Below, one piece after another: positions 61,289-64,000 of a stretch of DNA of 64,000 bases. Source of the DNA: Candidatus Poribacteria bacterium. GTDB taxonomy: Bacteria; Poribacteria; WGA-4E; WGA-3G. The notes under the pieces are model-generated. The model searched no databases. It saw nothing but the letters and a program-made list of their open reading frames with translations, and was not told the origin of the DNA. The number at the start of each line of letters is the position of its first letter. Within the stretch, counting starts at the first letter, position 1. The DNA lies in the NCBI GenBank assembly GCA_028824685.1, contig JAPPCZ010000086.1, positions 186,001 to 250,000 on the forward strand. Direction: 5' to 3'. The position numbers and the translations under genes are program-made.

Positions 61289-62403
61289 TGAAACCTCAAG
61301 ATACAGTTATAGCAAACATCTTCGCGGACAGTAAAGAGGCGATGCAAATACGAGATACGCTCAACCGCCGCCAATTCCTAAGCCGTATCGGTACTATTAG
61401 TGGTGCTGCGCTAAGTACTCTCCCCGCTTTCGCGCAAATTGGTGGTGGACGTGTGTTGACCCCTCCAACGGAAACAGCAGCACTTCCGCCTGTAGTCGAA
61501 GTCCTCGGGAAACAGGTTTGGGATGAGGACAGACTCAACGAAGATGTCATAGGCGAAATGGTTGATCAGGCAATGATGAAGTTGACTGGTCGAGATTCTG
61601 CCAAAGAGGCGTGGCGAGACTTTGTGTTACCAGACCACATCGTAGGTATTAAAATTAATCCACTTGCCGGCCCAAAGTTGAGTACACACTCAGCAATAGT
61701 CAACAAAATTGTTGAGGGATTATTTAGTGCTGGCGTACTCAGAAAGCAGATTATTATTTGGGATCGGTTTGAAGCACATCTACTTAACGCTGGGTATCCG
61801 ATTAAGACAGATGAAGGGGATGTACGAACACTTGCCTCTGATATGGATGACATCGGGTATGACGACAAAGTGTTTTATGAAACCGAAAAAGACAGCATTA
61901 CCAGACGAGAAAATGAAAGCACCCGTTCTCAATATTCTCGCATTGTCACAGAACTGGTAGATGTATTAATTAATGTGCCTGTCTTGAAACATCACGATAT
62001 GGCAGGCATAAGCGGATGTTTAAAAAACATGGCTTTCGGCAGTGTTGATAATACACGAAGATTCCACGGTAAACCCCTCTACTGCAATCCTGCTATCGGT
62101 GAGATTTTTCAAAACGAAGTTTTAAAAGAGAAGGTCGTCCTCAACATCGTTGACGGGTTGACTGCCTCTTTTGACCGAGGTCCTGAATATGATGCAGAGA
62201 GTACTTGGAAATTTGGTGGCATGTTTGTCGGGACTGATCCGGTCATTCTTGATGTGCTTATTCTTCAAACTGTGAATCTGAAACGCGAGGAGATGGGATT
62301 GAGTTCAATGTCTAAATATGCCAACCATATCACTACCGCAAGCAGTCTCGGTTTGGGCAGCAATTCACTGAATCAGGTTAATCTACAGAAAATTGAGGTA
62401 TAA
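61288..62403 (+). CDS. DUF362-domain protein with Tat-type signal
   Basis: About 371 residues from ATG 61288, overlapping the preceding TGA by one base. An N-terminal RRQFLSRIGTISGAALS segment, with twin Arg and following hydrophobic stretch ending in AFA, looks like a Tat signal located after about 30 charged residues. The DUF362 core (GIKINPLAGPKLSTHSAIV, IIIWDRFEAHLLNAGY, LINVPVLKHHDMAGISGCL, IVDGLTASFDRGP, GGMFVGTDPVILDVLIL) is well preserved; Cys are few, so no ferredoxin cluster is attached. Function unknown in this family. Co-translation with a selenoprotein suggests a redox link. Confidence 0.88.
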   Translation: MKPQDTVIANIFADSKEAMQIRDTLNRRQFLSRIGTISGAALSTLPAFAQIGGGRVLTPPTETAALPPVVEVLGKQVWDEDRLNEDVIGEMVDQAMMKLTGRDSAKEAWRDFVLPDHIVGIKINPLAGPKLSTHSAIVNKIVEGLFSAGVLRKQIIIWDRFEAHLLNAGYPIKTDEGDVRTLASDMDDIGYDDKVFYETEKDSITRRENESTRSQYSRIVTELVDVLINVPVLKHHDMAGISGCLKNMAFGSVDNTRRFHGKPLYCNPAIGEIFQNEVLKEKVVLNIVDGLTASFDRGPEYDAESTWKFGGMFVGTDPVILDVLILQTVNLKREEMGLSSMSKYANHITTASSLGLGSNSLNQVNLQKIEV

Positions 62404-62407
62404 TTCC

Positions 62408-62650
62408 ATGAAAAGCAGATACATTCCTATATTTATTCTACTGAGCGTATTTTTCATAGTTGTTGTATTTTCAGGTTGTACGGTGACCTTCACAGCAAAC
62501 GACTCGTTACAGTTTAACCTCTCAAAACCGACTGACAAAACTGTGTCCCTTGTTGCAGAATTTGAATCAGGTGAAGAAGATAACGTTTCTGGTGATGTCA
62601 CACAGAAGGCCGGCAGTGTCTGTGCTGGTGGAGCATGCATCATTTATTAG
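62408..62650 (+). CDS. Small lipoprotein
   Basis: An 80-residue protein 4 bases after the DUF362 gene. The N-terminus (IFILLSVFFIVVVFSGC) is a lipoprotein signal with the Cys of the lipobox at about residue 23. The mature part is only about 58 residues, acidic, and ends with a short Cys-containing segment (GSVCAGGACIIY), i.e. two Cys five residues apart that could be redox-active or bind metal. It is the last gene of the Sec/DUF362 cluster. I do not recognise a family. Confidence 0.75.
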   Translation: MKSRYIPIFILLSVFFIVVVFSGCTVTFTANDSLQFNLSKPTDKTVSLVAEFESGEEDNVSGDVTQKAGSVCAGGACIIY

Positions 62651-62673
62651 ATCTTATCTGACAATCATAATAC

Positions 62674-62706
62674 ACTGATAGGTGCTATTTCAACTACCCT
62701 ATCAGT
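62674..62706 (+). terminator. Possible terminator of the Sec-DUF362 operon
   Basis: A 9-bp stem ACTGATAGG/CCTATCAGT with a 15-base loop starts 24 bases past the last stop. There is no T-run after it, so the assignment is uncertain. Confidence 0.4.
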
Positions 62707-62778
62707 ATATCAGGGTTATTCAGTTTTCGGTTTTTCTGGTGTGTTTTATCACAAACGTTAATTTCCTATAGGAGTATT

Positions 62779-62853
62779 GTAGGTCGGGTAGAGCGAAGCG
62801 ACACCCGACATGAACAAAACGTGTCGGGTGTCGCTTCGCTCTACCCGACCTAC
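62779..62853. repeat. Perfect 32-bp inverted repeat
   Basis: Arms beginning GTAGGTCGGGTAGAGC and ending GCTCTACCCGACCTAC are exactly complementary over 32 bases with an 11-base loop. It is the best-conserved copy of the family seen at 22374 and 32521. The 62651-62913 spacer contains no other feature apart from the small hairpin. Confidence 0.9.
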
Positions 62854-62913
62854 GATGTAAACTTAAAACTAAAAAGTCCTGTCAGTATATTAATGGTTTC
62901 ACTTCTTCCTGTT

Positions 62914-64000
62914 CTACTTCCTTTTCGCAGAGATTTTGTCCCAATCCCATAGTAGGACTGTGCCGTCTGCACTACCGCTGGCAAGAGTCTTCCCGTCCTG
63001 AGAAAATACAAGTTTTTCTATCGGTTCTGTATGTCCAGACAATGTCCCCAAACTTCTTCCTGCTTTCACATCCCACAACTGAATTGGGTAACTCCACATA
63101 TCACTTCCAGAACCAACCAGAATAGTGCCATCAGGTGAAAGTATCACTCTACCCCTGAATCCATCTAATTTGCCTGATAGATAAGTTATATTGTTAGGTT
63201 TGTCGGCTAATTCTATGTCTAAATTCCACAAGTAAATACCGCTTTTACGGATCATTGCAAGGGTAGAACTATCATGTGAAAATAGTGATACCCTAACATT
63301 CTCAATATTGGGTGGAGATATGTCACGCTGTGTCGTAATATCCCATACTTTTGGACTATCACTATTACTGATCGCAGCAAGTTTTTTCCCATCAGGTGAG
63401 AACACTAATCTCCGTACGGACAAAGGTTGTTCTGTGTTAAGTTTAAACAATTCCGTTCCTGTCTTTAGGTGCCACGCACGAATTCCTTGATCATTGCCTA
63501 CTACAAGTATGTTGTTGTACGGTGAAATTGCGAATACTTTTCTTCTGTCGTGACCTTCCAACCAAGGAAGAGAAAGTTTCTCACCTGTTGCTATATTCCA
63601 AAATTGACGATTGCTAAGATCTCCGCCTTCTCTGCTGCTTTGGAATCCGAATCCGACTGGATTGAAGTAAAACATCCCTTCACTGCCGCGCCAAGCAAAA
63701 TACTTAGCCTTCGGTGACAAAACGATTGTCCCAGATTTATTGCTATGTTCGACAGTTAAGCTCCTCAGTTTTTGCCGAGTATTTAGACTCCATACATCAA
63801 CAGTACCGTTATAGGCAGCGCTCGCAAGAGTTACTCCATCTCCGGAAAATGCGACTGCTTTTACCCATTCTGTATATCCAGCTGCAAAAGTAGTGAGCTC
63901 CTCACCATTATCTGGATTCCAGAAACGAATTGTGCCATCTGCACTGCCACTGGCAAGACAACTGCCATAAACGGGTGTTGATTCTGGTGCGAAGGCTAAA
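62914..64000 (-). CDS. WD40-repeat protein, C-terminal part, truncated by the window edge
   Basis: The frame is open from the right edge to the TAG at 62914-62916, about 361 codons; a TTG at 63720 is inside it and not a genuine start. WD40 blades are visible (CLASGSADGTIRFWNPDNGEEL, VAFSGDGVTLASAAYNGTVDVWS, LVFSPDGKKLAAISNSDSPKVWD, VILSPDGTILVGSGSDM, LVFSQDGKTLASGSADGTVLLWD), more diverged than those of the 14.5-kb gene. The N-terminus lies outside, so neither signal peptide nor fusion partner can be judged. The tail ends KISAKRK. Confidence 0.88.
   Translation of the reverse strand, partial: LAFAPESTPVYGSCLASGSADGTIRFWNPDNGEELTTFAAGYTEWVKAVAFSGDGVTLASAAYNGTVDVWSLNTRQKLRSLTVEHSNKSGTIVLSPKAKYFAWRGSEGMFYFNPVGFGFQSSREGGDLSNRQFWNIATGEKLSLPWLEGHDRRKVFAISPYNNILVVGNDQGIRAWHLKTGTELFKLNTEQPLSVRRLVFSPDGKKLAAISNSDSPKVWDITTQRDISPPNIENVRVSLFSHDSSTLAMIRKSGIYLWNLDIELADKPNNITYLSGKLDGFRGRVILSPDGTILVGSGSDMWSYPIQLWDVKAGRSLGTLSGHTEPIEKLVFSQDGKTLASGSADGTVLLWDWDKISAKRK

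Noticed and set aside
62914..63720. WD40 gene starting at the TTG at 63720
   Set aside because: The frame continues with clear WD40 blades to the window edge, so the true start is outside.

Overview
The window looks like part of a mid-to-low-GC bacterial chromosome, probably an environmental or symbiotic lineage of the Candidatus Poribacteria type. That placement is inferred from style: many secreted TPR, WD40, LamG and propeller proteins, several Gfo/Idh/MocA dehydrogenases with TIM-barrel sugar isomerases, sialate O-acetylesterases, and many short palindromic repeats between genes. No rRNA, tRNA, CRISPR array, prophage or intact insertion sequence was recognised.

Layout. 1-2.4 kb: accessory genes (an edge-truncated gene, a T5orf172-type protein, a Gp49/HigA-type toxin-antitoxin pair). 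2.5-7.0 kb: an operon of two M16 peptidase-family proteins and an isochorismatase-family hydrolase, followed by a small rubredoxin-like gene. 8-20 kb: very long surface or periplasmic proteins, namely a TPR protein, an ECF sigma factor fused through a membrane segment to a beta-propeller, a WD40 protein with a fresh 126-bp duplication, and a TPR-LamG paralogue. They are separated by MITE-like elements. 20-29 kb: uvrB, a class A penicillin-binding protein, a redoxin, a HAD hydrolase, a family 9 glycosyltransferase and a PHP hydrolase. 29.5-32.5 kb: a TPP-dependent enzyme and a phosphofructokinase with PPi-type signature residues. 32.7-35.6 kb: two Gfo/Idh dehydrogenases flanking a GrdB-family gene with an in-frame UGA. 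36-46 kb: an HpcH/HpaI aldolase, an unknown protein, threonine synthase, Uma2, RecD2 and two sialate O-acetylesterases. 46-56.3 kb: propeller proteins and two sugar-acid catabolic operons (Gfo/Idh + UxuA-like; Gfo/Idh + TIM-barrel epimerase + oligogalacturonate-lyase-like). 57-62.7 kb: two LamG proteins, two secreted peroxiredoxin-like genes interrupted by in-frame UGA, a DUF362 protein and a small lipoprotein. The right end is a truncated WD40 gene.

The main discovery is three genes that a standard gene caller would split or truncate at UGA, all best read as selenoproteins. Two are paralogous lipoproteins (58787-59956 and 60452-61288). In each, UGA replaces the first Cys of a CxxC peroxiredoxin motif, and a CAACTC/GAGTTG hairpin sits with its loop exactly 22 nt past the UGA, as expected for a bacterial SECIS element. 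The third (33810-34559, minus strand) is a glycine/sarcosine/betaine reductase selenoprotein B-family protein with UGA at the family's Sec/Cys position. UGA is an ordinary stop elsewhere in the window, so whole-code reassignment is unlikely.

A second new pattern is a shared C-terminal tail (T-x-W-[GA]-x-[IVM]-K plus basic residues) on four otherwise different secreted proteins, which may be a sorting signal. Several families of dispersed inverted repeats, including MITEs with TTTATAGT termini, fill most intergenic gaps.
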